From the NCBI GenBank assembly GCA_902464295.1, contig CABQIW010000034.1, positions 1 through 21,165 on the forward strand: DNA of 21,165 nt, given 5' to 3'. Position numbers and translations under genes: made by a program. Below are positions 1 to 7,228 of this stretch, in pieces (position 1 is the stretch's first letter; each line of letters starts with the position of its first letter). Source of the stretch: an uncultured Eggerthella sp. GTDB lineage: Bacteria > Actinomycetota > Coriobacteriia > Coriobacteriales > Eggerthellaceae. The notes below the pieces were generated by a model, which was not told the origin of the DNA, made no database searches, and saw only the letters and a list, made by a program, of their open reading frames with translations.

Positions 1-948
1 GTTCAGGCAATCATGCGGTTCGCGCCCCAGCACCACGTCGATCGCGTTTTGCGTCATGCGCGTGCGAAGCTCCATCTCCGCTTCCTCCGAGCAATACGCC
101 GCATGTGGCGTGAGCAGGGCATGCGGCGCTTTCGTGAGCGGATCGTTCGCAGGCAGCGGCTCTTCTTCGAACACATCGATCCCTGCGCCCCAAAGAGCGC
201 CCGCCGTAAGCGCAGCGGCCACGGCTGCCGTATCCACCACCGCACCGCGCGAGGTGTTGATCACGATGCACCCTGGCTTCAAGAGCTTGATGTTCTGTGC
301 ATTTAGCAGGTGATGTGTGGCTGGAACGAGCGCAGTATGAAAGCTCACCACATCGGCGCGTTTCAGTAGCTCATCGTACGAAACCACGTCGAATCCTTCA
401 GGGGTTCGCCGTCCTGGAACCAGCGAATGTGACCAACAGATGACCTCGAACCCCAAGCCTCGTGCCTTCCGCGCTACCGCCCGTCCGATGTCACCCATGC
501 CCACCACGCCGAACGTGCGTCCGTACACCTGGCCCATCGGGCGATGCCCCGTTGGATCCCAGATGCCATGGTGCAGATCCGCATTCAGTTCGGGCAGCCG
601 TCGCAGCAGCGCAAGCGTCATTGCGATGGCGTGATCGGACACCACTTCGGTCGCGTAACCAGGCACATTGCACACCGCCACGCCGAATTTGGTGGCCGCC
701 GCAAGATCGACCGTGTCGTAGCCAACGCCCGATCGCGAAACCACGCGAAGCTTCGGCAACGCCGCAAACACCTCGCGCGAGAATTCGCCGTAAGCCGTGA
801 TGATTCCTTCAGCATTAGCACAGTTCTTGATGATGCCCGCAGCGCTCCTGTCCTGGAAGCGTGCGAATTCAATACCCGCATCCTCGATCATCTTCTGTTC
901 GATATCGGATACCGCGAAATCACTGTCCGCGATCACGATCTTTGCCAT
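1..948 (-). CDS. D-2-hydroxyacid dehydrogenase (NAD-dependent), 3' end cut by window edge
   Basis: Oxidoreductase of the D-isomer-specific 2-hydroxyacid dehydrogenase family, interconverting 2-oxoacids and D-2-hydroxyacids with NAD(P)H in the cytoplasm; the exact substrate cannot be read. Reading leftwards from the ATG at 948, the protein shows the substrate-loop motif SRSGVGYDTVD, a Rossmann GMGDIG, the NTSRGAVVD loop with the catalytic Arg near residue 234, GIDVFEEEP with the catalytic Glu, and LTPHAA with the catalytic His. In the window 316 codons are open with no stop; the family is usually 315-345 residues, so only the last few residues should be missing. The start is fixed by a strong AAGGAGGG Shine-Dalgarno just upstream. 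It diverges from the thioesterase gene. Family assignment is sure; substrate (phosphoglycerate, lactate, glyoxylate and others) is open. Confidence 0.93.
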   Translation of the reverse strand, partial: MAKIVIADSDFAVSDIEQKMIEDAGIEFARFQDRSAAGIIKNCANAEGIITAYGEFSREVFAALPKLRVVSRSGVGYDTVDLAAATKFGVAVCNVPGYATEVVSDHAIAMTLALLRRLPELNADLHHGIWDPTGHRPMGQVYGRTFGVVGMGDIGRAVARKARGLGFEVICWSHSLVPGRRTPEGFDVVSYDELLKRADVVSFHTALVPATHHLLNAQNIKLLKPGCIVINTSRGAVVDTAAVAAALTAGALWGAGIDVFEEEPLPANDPLTKAPHALLTPHAAYCSEEAEMELRTRMTQNAIDVVLGREPHDCLN

Positions 949-1197
949 GATGCCCTCCTTGTGCCGTGCGTTCGTGTTGGTGGTCTTGCGGACGTGCGGC
1001 TTCCAGCCTGCGCGCCCAACATTACTGCTTGTTTTCAGTTCGACTGCTTCACGTTCCTATCGTAGCGGGCGTGCTAGGATTGGCACGCACAAGCGCGAAG
1101 TCGTATCGAATCTGTAATAGGGTAGTGTCGTGTACCCACCGAATGCGTGCCCTCTCGCTTGCAAACGCTCACGCCGCATTTCCAGGAAGAAGGCATC
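949..1197. promoter_or_regulatory. Divergent intergenic region with a hairpin
   Basis: This spacer of about 250 bases separates the leftward dehydrogenase from the rightward thioesterase and must hold both promoters. I see no convincing -35/-10 pair for either. A 6-bp inverted repeat GCGTGC/GCACGC with an 8-base spacer lies at 1069-1088 and could be an operator or a small hairpin. Nothing else is recognisable. Confidence 0.35.
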
Positions 1198-1707
1198 ATG
1201 GAAAACACCAGCCAAACCAATAAGAAGTTCAATCCAGCCCATGCGCAGGCGATCATGGAGCTCCTGGCCAAGAGTCCTTTCTATGACTTGATCGACATGG
1301 ATATGGTTGCTATCGAGTCAGGGTATGCGCGCGTCGATCTTGAGGTTACGAAGCGCCATCATAACCCATTCGGGCAGATTCACGGTGGTGTATTCGCCTC
1401 GCTCTTCGACGTGACTACTTACTGGGCTCAGTATGCTGATGCGCCGCTCGATGAGGGCTATGTCACGCTCGACCTGCTGGTGAACGACCTGCATACCACG
1501 CATCTGGGCAAGGTCATCTGTGAAGCGCACGCGGTCAACGAAAGCCATCATGTCTTCCTGAGCGAAGGTACCATCAAGACCGAAGACGGCACGCTTTTGG
1601 CGACAGGCATCTCGAAGCTCTACTGTTCGGCAGGAATCTCGCCCGTCGAAGATGCCCTTAAGAAACTCGACCCCACCATCGCCCTCCCACCGAAATATCT
1701 AGGGTGA
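1198..1707 (+). CDS. PaaI-family hotdog-fold thioesterase
   Basis: A 169-residue protein of the PaaI/YbgC-like hotdog superfamily, which hydrolyses acyl-CoA thioesters in the cytoplasm. The diagnostic central-helix motif is HNPFGQIHGGVFASLFD (about residues 58-74): the HGGV turn leads into the hotdog helix with an acidic residue (D74) where relatives have catalytic Asp/Glu. The rest (strand-rich, with TLDLLVNDLH and GTLLATGISKLY) follows the usual hotdog core. The ATG at 1198 is chosen because AGGAAGAAGG precedes it; an in-frame ATG at 1147 lacks a good ribosome site and would add residues unlike the family. The natural acyl-CoA substrate (aromatic or general medium-chain) is unknown. The gene appears monocistronic. 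Confidence 0.85.
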   Translation: MENTSQTNKKFNPAHAQAIMELLAKSPFYDLIDMDMVAIESGYARVDLEVTKRHHNPFGQIHGGVFASLFDVTTYWAQYADAPLDEGYVTLDLLVNDLHTTHLGKVICEAHAVNESHHVFLSEGTIKTEDGTLLATGISKLYCSAGISPVEDALKKLDPTIALPPKYLG

Positions 1708-1731
1708 CAAACTAGCCGGCCGTTCGACACC
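1703..1731. terminator. Imperfect hairpin after the thioesterase gene (CCGG-loop family)
   Basis: GGTGACAAAC at 1703-1712 and GTTCGACACC at 1722-1731 can pair with two mismatches around a CCGG-containing loop. It overlaps the stop codon and resembles the better element at 2545-2572. It lacks a long T run, so termination is only likely, not proven. Confidence 0.4.
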
Positions 1732-1745
1732 TACGTTACCTTTTG

Positions 1746-1764
1746 CATTAGCTCGCAGCTAATG
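1746..1764. promoter_or_regulatory. 8-bp inverted repeat CATTAGCT/AGCTAATG
   Basis: A perfect 8-bp stem with a 3-base loop (CGC), followed by TTTT at 1765-1768. It may be a short terminator behind the thioesterase or an operator ahead of the membrane-protein gene that starts 110 bases on. Confidence 0.4.
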
Positions 1765-1876
1765 TTTTCGACCCGTGAAACAGATAACCTAGTTCTCATG
1801 GCATTTACCAGGGATTATGCAGCGTGTTTCATACCATGCAGCGCATCCCGATGAAAACGATGAGAAAGAGGTTCAC

Positions 1877-2542
1877 ATGTCGAATACCCCAGCAAACCCC
1901 AATCAGGCTTCAGCTCAAGCAGCGCCACCAACGAAAGCTCCGAAATCGATAGCTGCTATCGTGGGGCTCATCCTAGGCATCATTGCGCTCGTGCTTTCAG
2001 CGATGCCCATCATCAACAACTTCGCTTTCATCTTGGGTGTCGTTGGACTCATCTTCGGCATCGTGGGTGTTGTGGGCACGCGCGACAAGAAGAAATCGGG
2101 TAAGGGTATCGCGATCGCTTCGGTTATCGTAGCTGCTCTGGCTTGTGTTATCGTCCTTGCATCTCAAGCGGTCTATTCGGCTGCGCTCGATGAAGCAGGC
2201 GCCCAGCTCGACAAGGCCACTGGCGATGCTACCGAAGAGATCCTCGGCAGCGAAGTCGATGTGACGCTTGGCGATCTGACCATGAAGAAGGGCGGTTACG
2301 GCACAATCGAAAGCTCGATGCCCATCACCGTGAAGAACCTGACCGATGAATCGCACTCCTATCAGATCCAAGTCGAAGCAGTCAACGCTTCGGGTGATCG
2401 CATCACTCAAGACTATGCCTACGTTACCGATCTGGGCGCAGGTCAAAGCCAGACCGTCAAGACGTTCACCTATATCTCTTCCGATGAATACGATGCCATG
2501 AAGAAATCAACCATCAAGCTCGTGAGCGTTTCTCAGAACTAA
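1877..2542 (+). CDS. Membrane protein with three N-terminal TM helices and an exported C-terminal domain
   Basis: A 221-residue protein of unknown function. A Pro/Ala/Gln-rich cytoplasmic tail of about 22 residues is followed by three hydrophobic helices (about residues 24-43, 47-67 and 77-99), the first two packed as a Gly/Ile/Val-rich hairpin as in DUF4190-type proteins, with a positively charged loop TRDKKKSGKG between helices 2 and 3. Residues 100-221 are soluble and strand-rich, ending in an immunoglobulin-like stretch (ITVKNLTDESHSYQIQVEA, then DLGAGQSQTVKTF) that resembles extracellular FxLYD-type domains. The start at 1877 has AGAAAGAGG upstream; an upstream in-frame ATG at 1817 has none. 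A CCGG-loop hairpin lies just behind the stop. Envelope location is clear; role is not. Confidence 0.75.
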   Translation: MSNTPANPNQASAQAAPPTKAPKSIAAIVGLILGIIALVLSAMPIINNFAFILGVVGLIFGIVGVVGTRDKKKSGKGIAIASVIVAALACVIVLASQAVYSAALDEAGAQLDKATGDATEEILGSEVDVTLGDLTMKKGGYGTIESSMPITVKNLTDESHSYQIQVEAVNASGDRITQDYAYVTDLGAGQSQTVKTFTYISSDEYDAMKKSTIKLVSVSQN

Positions 2543-2544
2543 AA

Positions 2545-2575
2545 GGTGACAAACCCCCGGTCGTTTGTCGCCTTT
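2545..2575 (+). terminator. Terminator hairpin, best example of the CCGG-loop family
   Basis: GGTGACAAAC (2545-2554) pairs over all 10 positions, with one G-U, with GTTTGTCGCC (2563-2572); the loop is CCCCGGTC and a short TTT follows. It starts 3 bases past the stop codon of the membrane-protein gene. Confidence 0.65.
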
Positions 2576-2639
2576 GGAGACGCAGAATGGGGATAACGTC
2601 ATCAAGACAGTACCAGTTACCCTCGCAAGCTCACTCGCC

Positions 2640-2645
2640 TATAAT
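2640..2645 (+). promoter_or_regulatory. Consensus -10 box TATAAT
   Basis: TATAAT at 2640-2645 lies 121 bases ahead of the HTH gene at 2767. The -35 candidate at 17-bp spacing is TTACCC (2617-2622), which is poor. It implies a leader of roughly 115 bases for the HTH-kinase operon. Confidence 0.4.
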
Positions 2646-2766
2646 CGAAGGGTGGTTTGAGCCAATGAGCTAAAGGTGCCGTTGTTCGTTCAGCCGCCCT
2701 TTCTTTTGAGACAGCGTCCTCGTGCTTATCGTGAAAGCGCGAGAGCGCTCATCGTAAAGGAAGATC

Positions 2767-3186
2767 ATGAAAGAGATTCTCACCGAAGACCTGCTCGCCG
2801 AGCTGTTGCTTTCGCGCGATCCGCAGGAATTCATCGAAAAATACGACATCACTTCGCGCAGTCTTTCCGAATACCTTCAGATGCTTCTTGAAGAGAAAGG
2901 CTTGCGTCGCATCGACGTGATTCGCAGCGCCGACCTCAACGAGACCTTCGGCTACCAGATATTCATGGGTCAGCGCAAACCTTCGCGTAACAAGATCCTT
3001 CAAATCGCTTTCGCCATGGGCTGCACGCTGAAGGAAACGAACCGCTTGCTCCAGATAGGAGAAGCGAACGCGCTCTACTGCAAGGATCGCCGCGACGCCA
3101 TCATCGTATTCTGCGTCGAAAAGCATTATCCGCTCCAGAAAGTGAATGAAGAGCTCTATCGTTTTGGAGAAGACACTATCTGCTAA
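2767..3186 (+). CDS. XRE-like helix-turn-helix protein, first gene of a kinase operon
   Basis: A 139-residue protein. Residues about 33-95 read as a lambda-repressor-like HTH: SLSEYLQMLLEEKGL (helix 1), RIDVIRSADLN, YQIFMGQRKPSRNKILQIAFAMG (recognition region and following helix), then TLKETNRLLQ. The flanks (an acidic N-terminal helix and a C-terminal helix with KDRRDAIIVFCVEKH) are not typical of classic repressors. The start at 2767 has GTAAAGGAAG upstream. The stop lies a single base before the ATG of the Ser/Thr kinase, so the two are almost certainly translationally coupled. The natural reading is a DNA-binding or adaptor partner of that kinase, possibly its substrate; this is inference from context. 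Confidence 0.75.
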   Translation: MKEILTEDLLAELLLSRDPQEFIEKYDITSRSLSEYLQMLLEEKGLRRIDVIRSADLNETFGYQIFMGQRKPSRNKILQIAFAMGCTLKETNRLLQIGEANALYCKDRRDAIIVFCVEKHYPLQKVNEELYRFGEDTIC

Positions 3187-3187
3187 T

Positions 3188-4402
3188 ATGCTCTTCATGG
3201 AAACCGATGAGCTGCAAGAATACCTTAATGCGTTAGGTCGAAGCGACAACTACCGCGTCGATGCAGTGTTGAGCGACGCGCCCCACGAACGCACCGAGCG
3301 CGTATTCTATGTGGGCAATAATGGCTCTGAGCTCGGACCGTTCATCCGTAAGACTATTGCGACCGATTCTGGGCAAGGGCGCACCTACGAAAAGATATTC
3401 CGTGCGCAACACGAAGGCAAGCGTTTTGCTCATATGCCACGCATCTTCGAATGCTACGTGGTTGATTCGTCGCTTGTGGTGTTGCTCGAATATGTCGAAG
3501 GCGAGACGCTGCAAGACTATGTGGGGGAGCGCGGTGCGTCTTACGAACTGGCGCTGCGCATCTTTCCGCCCATTTGTGATGCGGTCAGTGAACTGCACAA
3601 GGCTTTCGAACCGCCGCTCATTCATCGTGATCTTACACCGGCGAACATCGTCGTTTCGCCTGGTGGCATTACGATCATCGACCTTTCTATTGCACGCACA
3701 TTCCAACCCGATGCAACGAAGGACACGACCTATTTCGGCACACGCGCCTATGCGCCGCCCGAGCAATTCGGCTTCGGCCAGACCGATGTGCGCAGCGATG
3801 TCTACACGCTTGGTAAAGTGCTGTCGTTCTGCGCGGGAGCGAGCAGTGATGAAGAAGGGTCCGTGTCTGACCCGTGCATTGCGCGCGTGGTGCGAAAAGC
3901 TACGGAGCTCGACCCCGAGAAACGGTTCCAAAGCGTCGAAGCGCTCAAAGCTGCTTTCCTGGGTGCGCTTGCTTCTGGGCGACCAGCCGAACAGCCGCCG
4001 AGCATCGCGTCGAAGCCAGTTGCTCAAAGAAACCCAACCAAACCGAAGGGGTTTTTCAGTCGTATCCCGCTAGGAGTGGGAGTTGCATGGGATGTGATCT
4101 TGCTTCTTGTGTGGCTACTCTTCTTCGCTGCTTCAAATGCGGTGATCGTAAGCCCAACTGGCGAAGTGGCGCAGCATCCTCTGTGGTTCCTCATCATCGA
4201 ATACTATGGCGTGATCGTTTTACCCATTACGGTACTTGTGTACTATCTGCTCGATCTGCGTCCTTTTCGGAAGCTCTTCCCAAAAGCGAAACTCCTCCCG
4301 CGTCGCAAAACATGGCCGTTCGCGATCCTTATCGTCTTTGTACTCATTGTTGCAACGATCGCTATTGGCGCTCTCTCGGGTGTCGTTGCCCCTCCTTCTT
4401 GA
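3188..4402 (+). CDS. Membrane-anchored Hanks-type Ser/Thr protein kinase
   Basis: About 404 residues. An N-terminal kinase domain carries FIRKTI (candidate ATP-binding Lys), HRDLTPANIVV (catalytic loop, HRD at about 146-148), DLS at about 165-167 in place of the usual DFG, APPEQF (about 189-194) for APE, DVRSDVYTLG and DPEKRFQS. After a basic Pro-rich linker come three hydrophobic helices (from about residue 297 to the end) instead of the single helix plus PASTA domains of PknB-type kinases, so nothing obvious is exposed outside. The ATG at 3188 follows the stop of the HTH gene by one base; 3197 and 3146 (41-base overlap) are alternatives. Likely phosphorylates a cytoplasmic partner, with the coupled HTH protein the first candidate. 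A weak hairpin with TTTT follows. Confidence 0.85.
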   Translation: MLFMETDELQEYLNALGRSDNYRVDAVLSDAPHERTERVFYVGNNGSELGPFIRKTIATDSGQGRTYEKIFRAQHEGKRFAHMPRIFECYVVDSSLVVLLEYVEGETLQDYVGERGASYELALRIFPPICDAVSELHKAFEPPLIHRDLTPANIVVSPGGITIIDLSIARTFQPDATKDTTYFGTRAYAPPEQFGFGQTDVRSDVYTLGKVLSFCAGASSDEEGSVSDPCIARVVRKATELDPEKRFQSVEALKAAFLGALASGRPAEQPPSIASKPVAQRNPTKPKGFFSRIPLGVGVAWDVILLLVWLLFFAASNAVIVSPTGEVAQHPLWFLIIEYYGVIVLPITVLVYYLLDLRPFRKLFPKAKLLPRRKTWPFAILIVFVLIVATIAIGALSGVVAPPS

Positions 4403-4410
4403 TCTTTGCG

Positions 4411-4443
4411 GATGATAAATTGCTCGGTCCTTCGCCATCTTTT
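4411..4443 (+). terminator. Weak terminator hairpin after the kinase gene
   Basis: GATGATAAA (4411-4419) can pair imperfectly with TTCGCCATC (4431-4439), followed by TTTT at 4440-4443. Sequence style matches the other GATGAyAAAC-type hairpins in the window. Confidence 0.4.
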
Positions 4444-4478
4444 GGTCGAGCAAGCGGCTGAGCAGCGCGGCTTAGCGT

Positions 4479-4511
4479 GTTCGTGAGCAAGGTGCTATAG
4501 TTTTCACGAAC
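4479..4511 (+). promoter_or_regulatory. Inverted repeat flanking a -10 box, ahead of the small acidic gene
   Basis: A perfect 8-bp inverted repeat GTTCGTGA (4479-4486) / TCACGAAC (4504-4511) has a 17-base spacer that contains TATAGT (4496-4501), a good -10. A repressor bound here would cover the promoter. The gene starts at 4527. Confidence 0.45.
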
Positions 4512-4526
4512 AACGAAAGGGAAGCG

Positions 4527-4730
4527 ATGTCACTTACTTCTGAACAAAAGGCGCTCCTTAAAGAGCTCGGCCTGCCCACGAACTTTAAGAATCTCTCGAC
4601 TGACGATCGCCTCGCGATCGATGATGCCATCGGTGAAGAGCTCATCGAGAACGGCATCGACGAAGCCACCGACGCACCGAACGCACGCGGTCGCCTGTGT
4701 GAATCCATCCTCGAAGCCCTCGAAGACTAG
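4527..4730 (+). CDS. Small acidic conserved-type protein, unknown function
   Basis: A 67-residue soluble protein, rich in Glu, Asp and Leu (starts MSLTSEQKALLKELGLPTN, ends ILEALED). It looks all-helical, without cysteines or membrane segments. A clear AAAGGGAAG ribosome site precedes the ATG, and codon usage matches its neighbours, so it is very likely a real gene. It ends 10 bases before the ABC exporter start, and the exporter has no promoter of its own that I can see, so the two form an operon. It might be a regulator or accessory factor of the transporter; I do not recognise the family. Confidence 0.7.
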   Translation: MSLTSEQKALLKELGLPTNFKNLSTDDRLAIDDAIGEELIENGIDEATDAPNARGRLCESILEALED

Positions 4731-4740
4731 GCGGCTCACC

Positions 4741-6672
4741 ATGGCGAAGGCTCAGGCATCTCAAGCGGCCATTTCGGCTGCCACTTCAGCATCTTCAACA
4801 GCCCCTGCAGCTGCCACCCAAGCCACCCCTACGCGCGGCGAACGCGGTGAACACGGTAAAAGCCCAGAAGGCATGACCGAAAATCGCGGCAAGCGACAAG
4901 ACTCCGCCACCATCAAGCGCACGCTCTACTTCTTCTGGCAGATCACGAAGAAGCGCCCGTGGCCTTTTGCGCTCGGCGTCATCGCCACCATTGGCTTCAT
5001 CGGCATGCTCACCTACGCGAACACCTACGTCATGTCGCTCATTGTCGATCGCATCCAGCTTGGTCCGGTCGGCCCCGACCAGGTCTGGGAAGTCTTCGGC
5101 CCTTACATCATCGCGCTCATCCTGGTGAACGTGGTCGGCCAAGTCTGCTCGAAGCTCCAGGACTACGCCATCTTCAAAACCGAGATCAACGGCAACTACA
5201 ACCTCGCGCGCCTCTGCTTCGACACACTCTCTAACCAGTCTATGACCTTCCATACCAACCGTTTTGGCGGCTCACTCGTTAGCCAGACCACGAAGTTCAT
5301 GACCTCGTACTCGCTGCTCGTGGAAACCACGCTGCTCTCGCTGCTGCCCACGGTCATCGCCATCGTCTGCACCATCGGCATCCTCGCGCCCATCGTGCCC
5401 TCATACGTGGCGGTCCTCACGGTCATGCTCGTGATCTATATCGCCGTGGCTTATGTCATGTTCCGCAAGATCACTCCGCTCTCCGCCGCAGCTGCTGCCG
5501 CGCAAAACCGCTTGTCAGGCGTACTTTCCGATTCCGTCACAAACATTCTTGCCGTGAAGACCTACGGTCGCGAAGACTACGAGCGCACCCTCTTCACCGA
5601 TGCCTCCCTCGAAGCCATGCGCGCCGATTCCCGCAGCATGCGCGCTACCATCAAGCGCGGCATCATGACCAGCTCGCTCATCGTGGTGATCATGTCCATC
5701 GTCTCGATCTTCACCGCGGGCGGCAACGCGTGGTTCGGCATCAGCGCCGGCACGCTCGTAATGATGTTCACCTACACCTACAACCTCACGATGCGTTTCA
5801 ACATGATCAATTCCATGCTCGCGCGCCTGAACAAGGTCTTCGGCGACGCCTCCGAAATGACCCGCATCCTCGATGAACCGCGCCTTGTCTCCGACGTGCC
5901 GAACGCCCCTGCGCTCAAGGTCGAAGCTGGCAACATCGACTTCGAGCACATCGGCTTCACCTACGAAGATTCCGCGAATGCTACGCCCGTGTTCACCGAC
6001 CTCAACCTCCACATTCCTGGCGGCCAGCGCGTTGGCCTGGTGGGACAATCGGGCTCGGGCAAGACCACGCTCACGAAGCTCCTGCTGCGCCTTTCCGATG
6101 TTCAGCAAGGCGAAGTGCTCGTCGATGGCCAGGATATCTCGAAGTGTTCGCAGCAAAGCCTGCGCCGTCAGATCGCTTACGTGCCGCAGGAGGCGCTGCT
6201 CTTCCACCGCAGCATTCTTGAGAACATTTCCTATGGCAAACCTGATGCAACCCGCGAAGAGATCATTGCGGCGGCGGAAAAGGCGAATGCGCTCGAATTC
6301 ATCGAGCAGCTGCCCAACGGCTTCGACACGATGGTGGGGGAGCGCGGCATCAAGCTCTCCGGTGGCCAGCGCCAGCGCATCGCGATCGCGCGCGCTATTC
6401 TGGCCGATGCGCCCATCCTTGTACTGGACGAAGCTACCAGCGCGCTCGACTCCGAAAGCGAGGCGCTCGTGCAGGATGCGCTCGCGAACCTCATGCAAGG
6501 GCGCACGTCCATCGTGGTGGCGCACCGTCTTTCCACGGTGGCTTCGCTTGATCGCATCGTAGTGCTGGATAACGGCAAGATCGTTGAGGACGGTACGCAT
6601 GCAAGCCTGATCGATGCTGGCGGCGAATACGCGCACCTCTGGGATCGCCAGACCGGCGCCTTCCTCGGATGA
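4741..6672 (+). CDS. ABC exporter, fused transmembrane and ATPase half-transporter
   Basis: A 643-residue MsbA/LmrA-like half-transporter, expected to act as a dimer in the inner membrane; substrate unknown (lipid, drug or peptide). After an Ala/Thr/Ser-rich tail of about 55 residues comes a six-helix transmembrane domain (about 70-370), then the nucleotide-binding domain: Walker A GQSGSGKTT (435-443), Q-loop around YVPQEALL, signature LSGGQ (539-543), Walker B ILVLDE with D563/E564, D-loop SALD and H-loop His595 in VAHRLST. All catalytic residues are intact. The ATG at 4741 is chosen by position and weak AGGCGG; an internal ATG at 4873 would remove most of the low-complexity tail and is a serious alternative. 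Downstream sits a 55-base palindrome. Confidence 0.92.
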   Translation: MAKAQASQAAISAATSASSTAPAAATQATPTRGERGEHGKSPEGMTENRGKRQDSATIKRTLYFFWQITKKRPWPFALGVIATIGFIGMLTYANTYVMSLIVDRIQLGPVGPDQVWEVFGPYIIALILVNVVGQVCSKLQDYAIFKTEINGNYNLARLCFDTLSNQSMTFHTNRFGGSLVSQTTKFMTSYSLLVETTLLSLLPTVIAIVCTIGILAPIVPSYVAVLTVMLVIYIAVAYVMFRKITPLSAAAAAAQNRLSGVLSDSVTNILAVKTYGREDYERTLFTDASLEAMRADSRSMRATIKRGIMTSSLIVVIMSIVSIFTAGGNAWFGISAGTLVMMFTYTYNLTMRFNMINSMLARLNKVFGDASEMTRILDEPRLVSDVPNAPALKVEAGNIDFEHIGFTYEDSANATPVFTDLNLHIPGGQRVGLVGQSGSGKTTLTKLLLRLSDVQQGEVLVDGQDISKCSQQSLRRQIAYVPQEALLFHRSILENISYGKPDATREEIIAAAEKANALEFIEQLPNGFDTMVGERGIKLSGGQRQRIAIARAILADAPILVLDEATSALDSESEALVQDALANLMQGRTSIVVAHRLSTVASLDRIVVLDNGKIVEDGTHASLIDAGGEYAHLWDRQTGAFLG

Positions 6673-6766
6673 TAAACTGCCCGTTCGTTCGTATTAGGGG
6701 TCGTGTAATTCGACACATTTTAAATGTGTCGAATTACACGACCCCTAACATATAGTTTGTCGCCCG
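6666..6766 (+). terminator. Outer hairpin stem enclosing the palindrome behind the ABC gene
   Basis: Bases 6666-6678 (CGGATGATAAACT, including the ABC stop codon) can pair with 6754-6766 (AGTTTGTCGCCCG) with two wobbles and one mismatch. These are the two halves of the GACAAAC/GTTTGTC hairpin family, with the 55-base palindrome lying in the loop. Confidence 0.4.
6694..6748. repeat. 55-base near-perfect palindrome, copy 1 of an intergenic repeat
   Basis: Two perfectly complementary 27-base arms (6694-6720 and 6722-6748) flank a single central T. The arm holds the core AGGGGTCGTGTAATTCGACA, also found in both arms of the palindrome at 18142-18202. It sits 22 bases past the ABC stop. As RNA it would form an exceptionally stable rod; as DNA it could be a cruciform. 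It resembles REP/MITE-type intergenic repeats. Confidence 0.9.
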
Positions 6767-6772
6767 AGGCGC

Positions 6773-6778
6773 TATAAT
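6773..6778 (+). promoter_or_regulatory. -10 box TATAAT ahead of the HIT gene
   Basis: TATAAT at 6773-6778 lies 33 bases before the HIT start. No good -35 is seen at 16-18 bp; the upstream sequence belongs to the hairpin arm and the palindrome, so promoter and terminator are packed together. Confidence 0.4.
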
Positions 6779-6811
6779 AAAGCTACCAAAATCAAAGAGA
6801 AAGGTGCCATC

Positions 6812-7186
6812 ATGGCTGATGATTGCCTGTTTTGCAAGATCGTAGCGGGAGAGATCCCGTCGAAGAAGGTCTACGAGGACGAAGTGTGCTATGCCTTCGA
6901 CGATATCGAGCCCGAAGCCCCGGTCCACACGCTCGTCGTGCCCAAGAAGCACTACGAAAACCTCAACGACAACCCTGATCCAGAGCTACTCGGCCATCTG
7001 CTTTCCGTGGTGCCCGAGATTGCGAAGATTAAAGGCGTGTACGATTCCGGCTACCGTGTGAACATCAACACGGGCGAAGATTCCGCCTCTACCGTTCCTC
7101 ACTTGCACCTGCACATCATGGGCGGCATCAAGATGGGTCGTGCAACCTTTGAAGAATCCTTCCGTCTCGAAGAGAACGCCGAATAA
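6812..7186 (+). CDS. HIT family nucleotide hydrolase (Hint-like)
   Basis: A 124-residue histidine-triad protein. The triad HLHLHI at 97-102 is complete; the N-terminal CLFCK (C5, C8), with H39 in the APVHT segment, forms the zinc site seen in Hint-type members, and GEIPSKKVYEDE is the classical N-terminal signature. Such enzymes cleave purine nucleoside phosphoramidates and aminoacyl-adenylates in the cytoplasm. Length is normal for the branch. The start is set by GAAAGGTG upstream. It has its own -10 box and is followed 42 bases later by the glyoxalase gene, so co-transcription is possible. Confidence 0.93.
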   Translation: MADDCLFCKIVAGEIPSKKVYEDEVCYAFDDIEPEAPVHTLVVPKKHYENLNDNPDPELLGHLLSVVPEIAKIKGVYDSGYRVNINTGEDSASTVPHLHLHIMGGIKMGRATFEESFRLEENAE

Positions 7187-7228
7187 TAGGTACCTGGTAG
7201 TTTGCCATCTTTAGCGAAAGGGGACACT

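Noticed and set aside
544..1065. Open plus-strand frame of 173 codons across the dehydrogenase gene
   Set aside because: It is antisense to a clearly recognisable dehydrogenase and has no family resemblance or ribosome site.
5515..6636. Long minus-strand open frame (373 codons) opposite the ABC exporter
   Set aside because: Shadow of the exporter's codon pattern; Arg/His-rich composition without any domain.
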